Source: Phymatolithon calcareum (lineage: Eukaryota; Rhodophyta; Florideophyceae; Hapalidiales). From it: 64,000 nucleotides of DNA. Below, piece by piece: positions 1-10,792 of this stretch. The stretch covers positions 2,170,001-2,234,000 of the forward strand of contig OZ345380.1 of NCBI GenBank assembly GCA_977006965.1, read 5' to 3'. The number at the start of each line of letters is the position of its first letter. Positions within the stretch are counted from its first letter, which is position 1. The position numbers were made by a program, and so were the translations under genes. The notes under the pieces were generated by a model. It was not told the DNA's origin, ran no database searches, and worked only from the letters and a program-made list of their open reading frames with translations.

Positions 1-238
1 TGCCCGAATCAGAGCTCTTAGTAGCCTTATACTGTAGTACTGGATCGTGTCGTAGCGCATCACCCATAATACTTCCATGCGGACTTTCAGATCTTGGAGC
101 TATCCCGGTTGCTGGTGATGGAATTAGATAAAGCATGAGGGCGAAGGTTGTAAAAAATGTTATTTTTTCTTTACTGTCTCTCTCGTATCCAAAGTATCTG
201 ACCTCTCCCTGTACATACGTTGTATTGATTGATGCCAC

Positions 239-754
239 CTACCTCGAGGCAAAATACGCCAGCGGCTGCGGTATGTATATGCCCAACTGTGTGGCAGAAG
301 AATGTGACGGTGGTGCAGGGGGCTCTGGTTGTATATACTGCGGCTTTACGACGCTGCGTGTTTGTGAGCTCTGTGTCCTAGATGAGCGATGCTTACGGTC
401 AAGCTTCGCCTGGTGCGACCGAAGATGTGCTTGGATGGAGGATCGCCACATGAACTTGCGATCACAGCCTTGCACACTGCACTGAAATTTATACTCATTC
501 GAATGAACTCGCTGGTGCTCTCGGTAATTACAGACCCGACGGAAAGCTTTGCCACAGTGCTTGCATTGGAGGTCCTTGTTATACGGCGGCAGACGGGATG
601 GATCTGTGACTGAACGCTTTGTTCGTCGGGCAGTGGGTCTGGGACTGCGAGGGGACAGGGCAATCTCAAGGCCTGTTGTGGCTAACAAAGATTTGGGGTC
701 GACATCGGCTTCGTTTACAAGCTCTCGTAGCCAGGCCGGATGGGTGGAAGGCAT
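239..754 (-). CDS. Two-finger C2H2 zinc-finger protein
   Basis: A 171-residue protein starting at the ATG at 754 and ending at the TAG at 239-241. The frame stays open upstream to about 1015, but 754 holds the first ATG, so I chose it. Two adjacent C2H2 fingers are clear: finger 1 has C64, C67, H80, H84 (C-x2-C-x12-H-x3-H) and finger 2 has C92, C97, H110, H114 (C-x4-C-x12-H-x3-H), joined by a seven-residue linker. The segment before the fingers is rich in Ser, Pro and Arg, and the tail after them is basic then Pro/Ser-rich, as in small transcription factors. The likely role is sequence-specific DNA binding in the nucleus; the target is unknown. No intron is needed and no partner gene is adjacent. 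It is one of only two gene-sized frames in the window without an internal stop. Confidence 0.75.
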   Translation of the reverse strand: MPSTHPAWLRELVNEADVDPKSLLATTGLEIALSPRSPRPTARRTKRSVTDPSRLPPYNKDLQCKHCGKAFRRVCNYREHQRVHSNEYKFQCSVQGCDRKFMWRSSIQAHLRSHQAKLDRKHRSSRTQSSQTRSVVKPQYIQPEPPAPPSHSSATQLGIYIPQPLAYFASR

Positions 755-1015
755 GTTGTGTGCAACAGAGAGCAAGAATGAATGTATTACAGACCACCGG
801 TGTGGCGGCAGGCAGTTTATATGGACAGGAATTGCGGGGTGCAAGTCTGGTGCAGATGTGCGACAAAGTGCATTAGGCAGATTCGGAAGTGTAAGATGTG
901 CGCCGTTCGCACGAGATCGTGAAGAGGATAATTGTGTAATGTTACAGAGCAGGTTGGCTGATGAAGTTCGAACGGGCTGTTGCGCGACTGGACAGAAGGG
1001 GAATTGAATGAGCAC

Positions 1016-2190
1016 AGATGGAGGCGGACGAGGAGAAAGAGAGGCCTCGCACGCGTGTCCATTCTAACGATGCGTCGAAATTACATCAGTGAGATTAGGG
1101 CCCATATCATTCAAGCCAGAAGACTCATGATAATCCACTCCCACACCAATCAAGGCGCAGCAACAGCGTGACGCGTCTTACAGAAGAGGTAGATCTACTC
1201 CAGTTCTGTAAAGTTTCGATAAGGAACGAAACCATGGCTTTCTGTTCCCCTGGGGATTATTATTCCAAGGAACGTTGGAACTTCCGCTAAACTAATGCTG
1301 TACAGTACCTTCAGGCTCGAAACGTCGACCTTGGAGCACACTCGGAAGCATTGCAGCCTTGGCGGCTACAGATACAGCACAAAGGAGTGTGCACTAGCAC
1401 GTCGGAAGCATTTTCTAAGAGTCGCGAGGAACTACGCTTCTGGAAAATGCAAGGTACAGTACAATGTGCGATACGCTCTGCAATTCTCCGCTTTTCGACT
1501 TCCCTTCACACACTCCAGTTTGATCAAATTTCATTAATGACGTAATTCACAGTCTCGAAAGAGGCGGGTCGAAACTTGCATTCGGCCGTAGTCGAGATCC
1601 GGCTGTTCAGAGAAGCAGCGCGGCACGTGGCTGCTGGAACTGTACCACCACTCAGGCCGCACGAGCTAGCAATTGCAGCTTGCCCCACAGCAAAGCGAAG
1701 GTGGCGAATTGGCCGCTGCGCGGAACGAGACGCGGCAATGTCGTGTAGCATTGGTGCGCACGACATAGTTGATTTTCAAACTGCGCGCATCATTGCCGCT
1801 GCACAGCGGTCGACGTGTGCATTGTAGGTCAGTCGACGGCGTCTGCAGAAAATTCGGGAAGTGCAATGTGAATTATTTGCGCATCAGACCTACGCGAGTA
1901 ATTTAGACGCGTTTGGCAGTGGAGTCGTTCCTCTCCCTTTGCAGCATGCTACGTACAGTACTATTGGTCAAAGATGAAGCGTCAATGTGTTGCACTCTAT
2001 GATACACTTAACGCTCTGATCATAGTCTCATCGAGTAACGTCATGTGAGAAAATGACTGAGCTCAACCCCGAATCTCACTCAATCCCATGCGTCACACAC
2101 GTCACGATCCCATAGAATTGAGATGTATTGAGGCTTATTTTTGGACCAATAGAAAGCAATCTGATGCGTTCGGAGCCGTGGAACTCTCTC
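1016..2190. other. No supported gene
   Basis: Only short frames without recognisable motifs. I see no RNA gene. The stretch lies upstream of the minus-strand zinc-finger gene and could hold its promoter, but no specific element can be defended. Confidence 0.5.
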
Positions 2191-2191
2191 A

Positions 2192-2280
2192 TTTTGGTGC
2201 ACCCTGATTTATATCAAACGTTTGAAAGCCACCATCTTCTCAATTTGGTGCACCCCGAATTGCCTCAAACATTTGACAGC
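2192..2280. repeat. Short direct repeat, two units
   Basis: Two imperfect copies of a unit of about 38 bases at 2192-2229 and 2243-2280. Each begins TTTGGTGCACCC and ends with a TCAAAC..TTTGA stretch; the period is about 51 bases. Confidence 0.7.
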
Positions 2281-2527
2281 GCGTTTTTCTTCTCCCACAG
2301 GTAAATTCTATACCTCATGCACTGTCACTGGAGAGAACACACCTCATTATGATCACCATGATTACGATGTGAGCGCCGTGTGGACTGTACGTCGACCCGA
2401 CACCTGAAACCAAAGGCTGACTTGGTCCAAACCCAAACCCACGCAAGTATTTGCAAATCTTACACTACACGAAAAGAATTTTTAAAACTTGTGCATTCTT
2501 CTAGATCCTGGGATGGCTATCCCGGCA

Positions 2528-2559
2528 ACTACACCAAAAATGGAATTTAGTGTCCCAGG
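2528..2559 (+). repeat. Left terminal inverted repeat of pogo-type element
   Basis: Begins ACTACACCAAAAATGG and ends TTAGTGTCCCAGG; pairs with 5114-5145. Confidence 0.8.
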
Positions 2560-3443
2560 GTCTGCACTGTAAGAATAACCATATCGTAAGTTGTGCGAGG
2601 GGTCCTATAGGGGTTGTAATACTCCATGAGCTCTGAGAACTTTTCCAAATAAATAAAAATATCGCCTACAAAATTAAAATTGTCTCTGAAACTTTCAATA
2701 GGCTCCTCCTCCAAAATACGTTAGATCTTACAGAAGCTGCAAGATTATCTACTTGGAAGCACTTTAGTTTATATACGAAACATAACTCCCATTGAAACAA
2801 GGTAGCCGAATGGACTCACATAAATTCCGGGAATCTGGATAGTCGGTTATCTGTGCGCAGTGATGTGTCATGAGGTCTCGGGTTCAATCTTCTAGGCAGG
2901 GGCGAAACAGACATTAATTTGTCCTATACGCGAGATCCAAAGAGGGTTGTTCGGGAAATGCTCAGTCACATTGCGTCAGCGCAGGTAAACGCCACTCATT
3001 GAAAATGTCGCCAGATGGATAGCTTACGTCTAAAACCTTCCTTTTCTAATTTTTTCTTAATTTACACACAAAATGGCGCTAATGATAGAATTTGAAGATG
3101 CTGACTTCCTGAAAGCTGGCTCTTAAGATAACGCGTCATGACAAAAAACGTTTCACGAAACAGGCCCCGTTTACAGTAATGCTATTGACCAACGGCGCTG
3201 CTCCTCGAAGCACCAGAGGCAGCTTGTTGTGTTTAGAAATGATGGTGCAGAATCATTGGATGATATTGACTTTCATATACTTTCCATATAGAATGTATCA
3301 ATATGCATTAGTTAAGCCTTGTTGCGCTTATGCATGAGTAAAGCATATAAGGACTAAATCTCTTCCGAGAGTCGCAGATAGCCCCACTCAACCATTCCAC
3401 CATACTCTCGATCTTGCAAAGCGCCGCTCGTTTGAGACCGAGA

Positions 3444-4991
3444 ATGTCCAACTCTGCCACCAATGTACCGCCCTCAACCAATCAACATCACCCATCTTCT
3501 TGTCGGAGGACTCAGGTTGTTTCAACTAAGTCCCAAAGGAAGGCAGTTATTCTATGGATGATTAACGAGGTCGAAACCTCGGGAAGTGATGACGCAATTG
3601 GCGCTCGCACTGTGCAGCACTTTCCAACCATCTTCCGAGTAACGGATATGAAGTCATATGGAGCCAATCGGAAGAAAGCAATCCGTTGGTGGAACAGTCG
3701 CCAATCTTATCTTCAAAAACTGACCACACCAGAGGATAAGGCTATGTTCATCCAATCAAGACGTTCCATTGGAGTTTCGCAAAGACGTGTGCCTATCAAA
3801 GCTTTAACTGGTCGTGGAAGAAAGCGATATGCATGGGTGGACTATTTACACTCTGTCCTACTGGAAGAATTTGAAAGACTGAGCGCTGCTGGTGTCCAGT
3901 TAAGCAGACGGCTTTTGAAACATATTGCACTCCGTACACTCTCCGACCCCACATCTCCATTTGTGTCAACCGACCTTGACGATCGTACTCATCGCCCAAT
4001 CATTACACATGTGACGGACAACTGGATCCAATCGTTCATGAACAGATGCAACATCGTCATACGAAAGCAGTCCGGCTCTTTGCAACGGTGCAACGCCCAT
4101 AACATATACACCGAGAAGTTGATTTCCCATCATCTCGGCCAATTGGAGCGCGAATTTTCAGATGGTGTGCTGGACGAGAACATGGTGGAGAACATGGATG
4201 AGACGCACTTTATTTTTAACATGGATGACCATTACTCTCTTGGAGTGTATGGATGCAAGAAAGTGAACTATGCGGACGTTGTCTCAGGCGGGGAAGGTAT
4301 GACTATGGTTTTGCGTATCAGTGGAGGAGTGAACGCCAAAATTGAAGCACCATTTATGATTTTTCGCAACAGGAACCGAAACTATCCCATACTAGGTGTT
4401 CCTGACAATGTACCCGGTGTTTCATACAGAACCGGGCCGAGGGGTTGGATGGACAAAAATGTTTTCAACCAGTGGTTAAACGAACCGCGAGCCATTTCAA
4501 GTGACCCTATTGGTCGGACGAGATCCTTGTTCATGGACAATTGCTCTGGTCACAATGAAACGCCGCAACAGGTGGAATCATTGAACTCTATCAACACTAA
4601 GATTCGGTATCTTCCACCGAACAGCACGCATATGTGTCAGCCTTTGGATTCTTTTGTTATTCAAAAAATCAAAGCTGTATGGCGAGAGGAATGGGAGGCA
4701 GAGAAATTGCAGCGCATGGAAGAGGGAGATTGGGCATCCGGTCCAGGTGCTTCCGGCAAACTCAACAACCCTGGTAAGACATATTATTTGAAACTCGCGG
4801 TGCGATGCGTGGAAAAGGTGAACAGCATGCAGGATGAAAACGGTATTCCGATTGTACGCAAGGCTATGATACGTTGTGGTCTTGCACTAGATACAGATGG
4901 AACGTGGAAAAAGGAGCAGCTGTTCGATTACTTGCAAGATATTGTTGAAAAACACCCTGAGGAATACTGTGGCCTTGTTCCTGAATATTGA
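3444..4991 (+). CDS. pogo/CENP-B-type DDE transposase, intact
   Basis: A 515-residue transposase from the ATG at 3444 to the TGA at 4989-4991. The N-terminal half carries the DNA-binding part; a CENP-B-type helix-turn-helix is recognisable around residues 192-211 (DNWIQSFMNRCNI). The catalytic DDE/D core follows: first Asp in the motif MDETHF (D252), second in FMDNCSGHN (D365), third in CQPLDSF (D402), with the characteristic YLPPNSTHMCQPLDSF block before the third acidic residue. The C-terminal region after residue 410 (a WREEW motif, then GKLNNPGK) is the extended tail seen in pogo-like transposases of protists. The protein would cut and join its own inverted repeats in the nucleus. No internal stop or frameshift is visible and an AATAAA follows the stop at once. 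An in-frame TTG at 3414 is unlikely to be the start. Confidence 0.88.
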   Translation: MSNSATNVPPSTNQHHPSSCRRTQVVSTKSQRKAVILWMINEVETSGSDDAIGARTVQHFPTIFRVTDMKSYGANRKKAIRWWNSRQSYLQKLTTPEDKAMFIQSRRSIGVSQRRVPIKALTGRGRKRYAWVDYLHSVLLEEFERLSAAGVQLSRRLLKHIALRTLSDPTSPFVSTDLDDRTHRPIITHVTDNWIQSFMNRCNIVIRKQSGSLQRCNAHNIYTEKLISHHLGQLEREFSDGVLDENMVENMDETHFIFNMDDHYSLGVYGCKKVNYADVVSGGEGMTMVLRISGGVNAKIEAPFMIFRNRNRNYPILGVPDNVPGVSYRTGPRGWMDKNVFNQWLNEPRAISSDPIGRTRSLFMDNCSGHNETPQQVESLNSINTKIRYLPPNSTHMCQPLDSFVIQKIKAVWREEWEAEKLQRMEEGDWASGPGASGKLNNPGKTYYLKLAVRCVEKVNSMQDENGIPIVRKAMIRCGLALDTDGTWKKEQLFDYLQDIVEKHPEEYCGLVPEY

Positions 4992-4997
4992 AATAAA
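4992..4997 (+). promoter_or_regulatory. AATAAA polyadenylation-type signal
   Basis: AATAAA directly after the transposase stop codon. The position is plausible for a very short 3' untranslated region inside the transposon. Confidence 0.45.
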
Positions 4998-5113
4998 GAA
5001 AATGTGAAACAAATTTACAGCGTTCTTTCATCAATTTTTGTAAAATGTTGCTGCTCACTTCCCGCGAGCTTCTTTTCGAGTATTACTGTAAAGTCCTTTG
5101 CTAATGAATTTTA

Positions 5114-5145
5114 CCTGGGACACTAAATTCCAGTTTTGGTGTAGT
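5114..5145 (-). repeat. Right terminal inverted repeat of pogo-type element
   Basis: Reverse complement begins ACTACACCAAAACTGG, matching 2528-2559 with about one mismatch. The outermost few bases differ from the left side by a small insertion. Confidence 0.8.
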
Positions 5146-5160
5146 GTTCAGTTGCCTGTA

Positions 5161-6083
5161 CAGATCTTCTAACTTTTACAACATTAACGTCTCTCCGGCC
5201 AGTTCAGCGAGTATCCAGTCCCCTTGACACTGTACTATGCTTCATCCTACCCATGTTGTCAAAGATCTGAAGTGTTGGCGGCTTCATTTACCATGGAGGG
5301 ATGGCGTCAAGCAGCCTGTATATCGTGAATCACCCGGTCTCATCGTTCCCGAGGAGCGAACGCCAAGATTGGAAGCTATTGACGAGTGCCAACGCCCTAG
5401 CTCACGATTGCCGTGCCGTGTTTCTGTTGTTTCCTGTTCGAAGGAGCGCACCGTGCTGTAAGTCGCAGAACGCTTTCGAAAACTTGTATCAAACAGGCCT
5501 AATCATCTTCAATACCGCCATGACAAAATGTCAGCAGTAGACGGTTGTGCGAAAGCCTAATAAAGGGCGGGAGATCACCTTCCTTCATATTACCTTGTAC
5601 GAGGTCGATAGCGTCATCATAAAACCGGGCTGCCGTAAGCTTGCCGGCATTCAGAATGCTGGAACCCCTCCGAAATTGTACGGACGGAGGAGCCATGAGA
5701 AACAAATGCCCAGTTAGTTTGAGACTGCGAAGAATTTGAATGCAAAACGTTTCTCAAGTCACTGAACAGTGTGCACAGAGGATCTAACAGGAAGTTGTCC
5801 GGAAACCAGGTAGGTTATCAGCGCCTGGTGGTTCTAAGTTATCTCCTTTCTCTTCTATCGTGTGCGATATTAAGAGCTATTTCTGTGGGGATTGGATTGG
5901 ATTTCTGTTTAATTGAAGCTCCCTTCGTCAATTTTCATTGCACCTGAGAGACTTTTCGTTGCGCTACAACCCTTCGCTTACGTTCTCATTTACATTGTTG
6001 ATTTCGGCCATTATGGGAAGCTGTGAAAAAACCAGTGCGTGCAAAGAAGCCTGTGCTTCGTCGATTCTGTGGGGCATGTCGCT
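5161..6083. other. No firm gene
   Basis: Mostly without recognisable coding content. A minus-strand frame at 5499-5705 (about 65 residues) has plausible residue composition but no motif I recognise, and may be a remnant. Confidence 0.4.
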
Positions 6084-6554
6084 AAAGAAGAAGAAGAAGT
6101 TTTTTATTTAAAAGTTACCAACGCATCTGCAGACGCTTGGGGCAACTTTGCCATTGGGCCACAAACAGGGTCTATCGTTCTTATATGTTAGCGTGGTCGA
6201 TTTCGACACGATCTGGCGGAAATACCAAAACCTACCTCTGGCTTAGAGCCTCGAGGGGGAAAAATATTCCACTGTCTTGAGTTGCGGGTTTCAGGTTTCG
6301 AGAGCAGCCTTGGCCGCCTGATACGTAGCAAGGATTTCGTCGAGTGCCCTCCTTGTAAAAGCAATTTCTTCATATGATAGCTTGTCTTTTGATAGGCCTG
6401 ACTTAAGATCTTCGATAGCATCCTTTCCAGTTTGTCCAGTTAGGTCTATGAGCTCGGAGGTGCTCATAGGTGGGAACATTCCAAATGCCCATTTAATGGC
6501 CAGGGTCCTGTACCTCCTTGACTTGAAGCACAAGTGTGGTGGCATTTGGTCCAA
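6084..6554 (-). mobile_element. 5'-truncated family-1 non-LTR retrotransposon, 3' end
   Basis: On the minus strand this is the end of a non-LTR element. The last part of its ORF (6291-6554) contains the motif FPPMSTSELIDLTGQTGKD, followed by an untranslated tail. It ends TTTAAATAAAAAA and then runs into a (TTC)n microsatellite at 6084-6099 on the plus strand written as GAA repeats. The same tail is seen at 9538-9560 and, in plus orientation, near 16,100-16,135. The copy lacks all of its RT, as is typical of incomplete target-primed reverse transcription. Confidence 0.7.
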
Positions 6555-6559
6555 TATCG

Positions 6560-7137
6560 AAAAACCGCTATGTCAGACTTCGCCTTCTTTGCCGAATTCA
6601 CAACGCCGAAAACAGGAGACTTGTTCTAGCACTCAAAATGCTGGAACGAGCCAGATCAAAGAAAAGGAGCCTTCTGGCCGACCCAATCGAGGAAAGAGAT
6701 GTGAGTGAACTACAATGGGTTAGTCGAGACATATCGGCAATGCTACAGTACGATCTATTCGAGACGGCACATACTTCCCTCAAACAGGGAGTTTCAGCAA
6801 AATCGTTGAGGATCTTGCTCTTCAAAGAAGAAGGAGACGTCTCGGAGTCCAACAGAAAGAGAAAAATTCCCTATGATCTGCCCGGGTCCACCCCGGCGAT
6901 TATCAGACTCCCGAAAACACGGCACCGCCAATTTAGCGATAGAGTGGGCGTTCAGTCGGTTCCCCCCAATGAGCACATCACTTCTCACAGACAAGTTCGG
7001 TGATACTGTACCAATCCTTATAAGCAACCTGGAAGAATACCTCGGAAGACTGACCAAAGAGGAGATTGATATCACTGAAAAAGCTCTAGACAAGCTACTC
7101 TTCTTCACTATCGTCTTTTACGACGACATGGAATAGA
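6560..7137 (+). pseudogene. C-terminal fragment of family-2 non-LTR polyprotein
   Basis: Plus-strand remnant of the post-RT region. The motifs RLRLLCRIHNAENRR and LALKMLERARSKKRS at 6560-6670 correspond to the same region of the minus-strand copies at 11,256-11,630 and 19,803-22,785. A second stretch at 6900-7130, in another frame, carries AIEWAFSRFPPMSTS and a lysine/glutamate-rich end. That last block is shared with the family-1 fragment just upstream, so the two families have related C-terminal domains. At least one frameshift separates the pieces. Confidence 0.65.
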
Positions 7138-7189
7138 CAAGTCGTCAATTGAGGAAATCTGATAAGTGGACCCCAAGCTTTTCCCTCCG

Positions 7190-7345
7190 CCCTTTTACGG
7201 GAGAGGGTTTTTGCAGCTAGGGCTACGACGTTAACCCGGGTTACAAGTATTTGAATATATGATCGAAGCTACAACGTAGCTGCTGAAACGCATCTCCCTT
7301 GCAGTCTCATGAGTGTTACTGAGGGCGTTTAATAATTCCAAATTC
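7190..7345. repeat. Dispersed repeat shared with 16,140-16,330
   Basis: The reverse complement shares several blocks with 16,140-16,330: the stretch around ATTAAACGCCC, the block GGGAGATGCGTTTCA, and a later block ending in a stretch of G residues and the words AAAAGCT and GTCCACTT. It sits directly 3' of a family-1 RT copy here and beside a family-1 tail there, so it is probably a retroelement 3' region. Confidence 0.6.
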
Positions 7346-9158
7346 AAAAAAAAACAAGTGTGGTGGCAATGTGGTCTTGATACTCGGGATGGGGCGTGTT
7401 TTGCCTTTTTCCACTTTCGTGACAGCTTCCAGGATCTTTTGTCTTTGGTATTGCTTGATGTTTGTGCGAGGCGTAGTTTCATACGCCGCTCTGAAGAGGT
7501 GAGGGTTCTCTTTGGCGTGGGTTACGTCCAGATTTGCGTTTTCAATCTCCTTCGGGTGTTGCACCTGTGTCGGTTTTGACTCAAGATTTTCCGCGTGCCT
7601 CATTAGTCTTCGCAGAAACAATCTTGCAAGTATGTCCTTTCTGTCCTTCGGCTTCACAATACGGCACATCGCTCTGCTTCTTTCCGCACTCCTTCTGCCC
7701 GGTTTCCCAAACATTTGGCCGAAGAACATCGACTCCACCTTCTTGATCTCAAGCTCTAGTTTGGGTGTCCATGGTGTCAGATGTACTGCATACTCCCACC
7801 TCGACTGCACAAGAGACTTGTACAACCTGATTGATCTCGACGGGTGCACTCCGTTTGTGAAGACCCCAAGGCGCCTCAGAGTTCCAAGAACATTTTTGGA
7901 GTTCTTGATTCTTTCGACAAGTTTGGAATCTGATATCCCTTCCTCGGTTATCGCAACACCAAGGTATTTCAATTCCCGTTGTTTCGTCAGCTTCCTTTCC
8001 GACAGATGGAATTGCAGTCATGCCGTGGCCCTTGTCCATAGGATGGCACTTTTTGTCGTATTCCACTTCATTTCATTCTTTTCTGCCCATTTCGACGCCA
8101 GGTCCAGAATTTTCTGAAGCCCCTTTGCAGAGGTGGCTGTCAGCTTGATATCATCTGCAAAGAGCTTGCACGGCTCTTTCGACACATCTTCGGGGATTGA
8201 GTCGAGCTCCATGGCAAAGGTGTCCATAAAAATATTGTAGAGACATGGGCTTAGGGGAGAGCCTTGTGCCACCCCCTTGTCGATGGTGAACCATTCGCCG
8301 TTTTCATTCTCGATATATGACGGTTCCAAGAACGGCATAATCATCTCGGATATACTTGGGTCAAGGACCCATCGTAATCTTCTGGCGAGCGTGTCTCTTG
8401 GGACCGAGTCCTATGCTGCCTTTAAGCCCAAGATAGCGACATAGCTGTGGCCTTGCTGTCGGAGAGCTTCTTCGTGGAGAAGGGCAAGCTCTGTCCCTTT
8501 GTTTTTCTGAAATCCCAATTGAGATACATGAAATTTATAGTTTCGTCGTATCAGCTTGTCCAATGCCATCTCGATGATTATCCGGGTATGGCTAAGCAGC
8601 AAGATGGGACGGTAGCTTTCCGGCTTGCTAGTTTCTCCGCCCTTATAGATTGCGACGACTTTCGTTCTTTTCCACTCCAATGGGGTCGTTTGAAGTCGGC
8701 CACAGGCTTGCCATAACATAAACAACAGTCTGGTGCTCAATTTTGGGTCTATCTTCAGCATCTCGTTCTTAACTTGGTCCAGTCCCGGGGCTTTTCCATT
8801 GGGACTCGAAAAAATTGCCGATTCTATGTCATGGCGGAACGTCCAATCTGGGCTGAACTCTCTTGTATCGCCTCTCCATGTATTTTTTGCAGAGCATACG
8901 TTGGCAATGTGAGCAAGGAACAGGCTCGGTGAGAGCTCCGTACCTTGCTTCATGTTCTCCTTGTATCTTCGTGTGAGAGCTCTTGCCATTTTCGATGTTT
9001 TCGCAATTGCGGTAGCCGCCGGTAGCTCGTCGAGGAATCGGGTGTATGACCTGTTTTTCGCAGCCCACACTGCCCTTTTCATCTTTGCCTTAAATTTCTT
9101 GTGTATCTCCGCGTCTGGCTCAGTTTTGGACCGTCGGGCTTTCCATGTCGCTGAAGAG
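7316..9158 (-). pseudogene. Family-1 non-LTR reverse transcriptase, best local copy
   Basis: Minus-strand RT of a LINE-type element. Reading from 9158: a lysine-rich lead, then the pre-RT and finger blocks with SSPNGKAPGLDQVKNEML and a YRPI-like block. The palm follows with the first catalytic block damaged (ILGLKAA, where LDLKAAYDSV is expected) and interrupted by an in-frame TAG near 8411. After the stop the frame continues with the GVAQGSPLSPCLYNIFMD block and the catalytic LFADD near 8150-8165. A frameshift near 8018 leads into the thumb and C-terminal region (7972-7316), containing the VQSRWEYAVHLTPW motif. The Asp-to-Gly change, the stop and the frameshift make it inactive. The endonuclease domain is missing, so the copy is 5'-truncated. 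Confidence 0.8.
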
Positions 9159-9199
9159 TTACTCCGAGGTTATTTGACACACTGCAGTAACACGAAATC

Positions 9200-9537
9200 T
9201 CCCGCTGTTGGGCAAGGGAAGAGCGAGATTATCGAATCAGAGGAAACATCGAACGAGACTTTCAAACTCGCAAGCAAGATCCTGGCACACGTTTCTGAGG
9301 TGACATACATTGGAGTCTCCCTGGGGTCCGAAAGTGTCTCTGAATCGCAAACAGTACAGCGCTTAAAGAAGGCAAGTAACGCCTTATACAAGTTACGCGC
9401 AATGGGAGTGTTCAAGAAAGGACTGACCATCCAAAAATGCATGCAGATATACAAGGCTTTAATACAGCCGCGCTGGGAGTACGCAATGCACTTAACACCA
9501 TGGAAACCAAACGTACAGGATGCCGTCACGAATTAGA
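9200..9537 (+). pseudogene. Family-2 non-LTR fragment, first piece of a nested copy
   Basis: Plus-strand coding remnant with VTYIGVSLGSESVSES, LYKLRAMGVFKKGLTIQKC and IQPRWEYAMHLTPWK, the region just after the RT palm. It matches the minus-strand copy at 20,472-20,927 block for block. It is cut at 9537 by another element and resumes at 10,068 and again at 12,561. Confidence 0.75.
9522..9537 (+). repeat. Target-site duplication, left copy (16 bases)
   Basis: GCCGTCACGAATTAGA here and GCCGTCATGAATTAGA at 10,068-10,083 flank the minus-strand insertion; one mismatch. Confidence 0.8.
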
Positions 9538-10067
9538 AGAAGAATAAAGGAAGATTTTTATTTAAAAGTTACAAATGCATCTGCTGACGCTTGGGGCCAA
9601 GAGGTTTTTGCTGGATTTTGTCTAAAGAAGAGTTTCTTTTTTGTTGATGTAACACGATTAAGTGAAGTGCAAAAACCCACCTTTGGTCTCCTTCGGGACC
9701 TTGAGGGGTAAAAATACTCCCTTGTCCTGTAGCACACGGTGATTGCAGTTTGCGAATAGTCCTTACTTGGCCACAGCCTAAAACATGGTTAGGAGCGCGC
9801 TGAGTGCTCGCTGAGTCCAGGCGCTGTCCTCTTTGGAGAGTCTGTCCTTTGCGAGGTCCTTTATCGCGACTTCGATGGCAAGGGTGGAGGTGTTCATTGG
9901 AGGGAACATTCCGAATGACTACTTGATGGCAAGGGTTCCATGTCTTCTTGAGTTGCAGAGAACGTGCAGAGGTAGCGAAAACTTTCGCGTGCGGTATCGG
10001 TCGGTTTTTCAACTTTTCCACATCCTTTGCGGCCTCCACTACCTTGTTTCTTTGGCATTCCTTGATT
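9538..10067 (-). mobile_element. 5'-truncated family-1 non-LTR insertion with TSD
   Basis: About 530 bases of the 3' end of a family-1 element on the minus strand, flanked by a 16-base duplication with one mismatch. The 5' end begins within the coding block AIKECQRNKVVEAAKDVEK, which matches NIKQYQRQKILEAVTKVEK of the copy at 7316-9158. The 3' end finishes with the family tail (TTTTAAATAAAAATC followed by TTC-rich sequence). It interrupts the family-2 reading frame between the VQDAV motif and the EQTFF motif. Confidence 0.82.
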
Positions 10068-10083
10068 GCCGTCATGAATTAGA
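10068..10083 (+). repeat. Target-site duplication, right copy (16 bases)
   Basis: Partner of 9522-9537. Confidence 0.8.
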
Positions 10084-10204
10084 GCAAACGTTCTTCAGCC
10101 CATTTTTGGAGCTCTTAGCTCGATGAAGGACAGGCATACTCTTCCTCACGTGCCGGATCCAAACTGCCAGACAACGACGGGAAATCTTAGCCTTCAAAAT
10201 GCTA
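10068..10204 (+). pseudogene. Family-2 non-LTR fragment, second piece
   Basis: Continues the interrupted family-2 frame: EQTFFSPFLELLAR, then the CRIQTARQRREILAFKML block. The intact equivalent in the minus-strand copy at 11,256-11,630 reads EQTFFRQVFGPLARG and CRIQSASHRREILAFKML. One in-frame stop is present. The piece ends at the CTA where a DNA transposon is inserted. Confidence 0.72.
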
Positions 10205-10780
10205 TTTTCTATTTGACGGACCCCCTCAATTGAGGGACGATTTGAAAGTTCGAAAAAGTCCATAAAGCAAATTCAAAACAGATCGCTCGCGCCATATTCG
10301 TAAAGCCTGGCTTATGTTCTGCGCGAGGAGTATCCACTCTACTACCTTAAATTTGCTTAGTTCGGCGTTAGCAAAGAAAATATGCTGATCACTCAAAAGT
10401 ACCAGACCTGCCATTCCAGGTGAAAAACACCGACCGCGCGCGGTCGATACATCAGTACACACTAAGGTAGCATCGGTAACCGGCCTCGAAGAGTGCTCCA
10501 GACTACCCAGGGCCTTTTCGAAGTCAAAAAAGGTGAGTGAAATGGTTCAGAATGTACATGTGGAAAAATCAATTGTCAGGCGCATGTCACATCGCGTGAA
10601 ACGGGTCCTAATTCGTCATCCTTTGAAGAAGACTAAGATTAAGACAGTCCATATTGTCAACGTCAAAGCAGAGAACGCTGGAGATGACATTTCAGGCGCT
10701 CAGCAGCTTGAACCGAGCCATCACCGGCAAAGCACGGTACCGACTAGGCCTGCTTACAGTGGACATCCTTGCCAATCTTC

Positions 10781-10792
10781 ATCGCGAAACGC
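10781..10792 (+). repeat. Target-site duplication, left copy (12 bases)
   Basis: ATCGCGAAACGC, identical to 11,727-11,738. Confidence 0.85.

Larger units (their letters stand above)
2518..5160 (+). mobile_element. pogo/CENP-B-type DNA transposon, apparently complete
   Basis: Inverted repeats of 32 bases at 2528-2559 and 5114-5145 differ at about one position and enclose a single transposase gene. Outside them, the motif GGCAACT is present in mirrored position on both sides, so the true termini lie slightly further out. TA dinucleotides at 2518-2519 and 5159-5160 are compatible with the TA duplication of the Tc1/mariner/pogo superfamily. Between the left repeat and the gene (2560-3440) I see no other gene. 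Because the transposase frame is intact and the ends match, this copy is probably young and may be autonomous. Confidence 0.7.

Noticed and set aside
239-1015. Longer zinc-finger protein starting at 1015
   Set aside because: The upstream start would be GTG and the extra 87 residues are Leu/Ser/Arg-rich without motifs. ATG at 754 is the first Met.
2796-2904. tRNA-like stretch with an A-box (TAGCCGAATGG) and a B-box-like GGTTCAATC, spaced as in a Leu/Ser tRNA
   Set aside because: Acceptor and T-stem bases do not pair, so it is not a functional tRNA. It could be a tRNA-derived SINE head, but one degraded copy is not enough to annotate.
8952-9160. Plus-strand frame running into the family-2 fragment
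   Set aside because: Its first part is the antisense of the family-1 RT at 7316-9158. Only the part after about 9200 is real plus-strand coding sequence.
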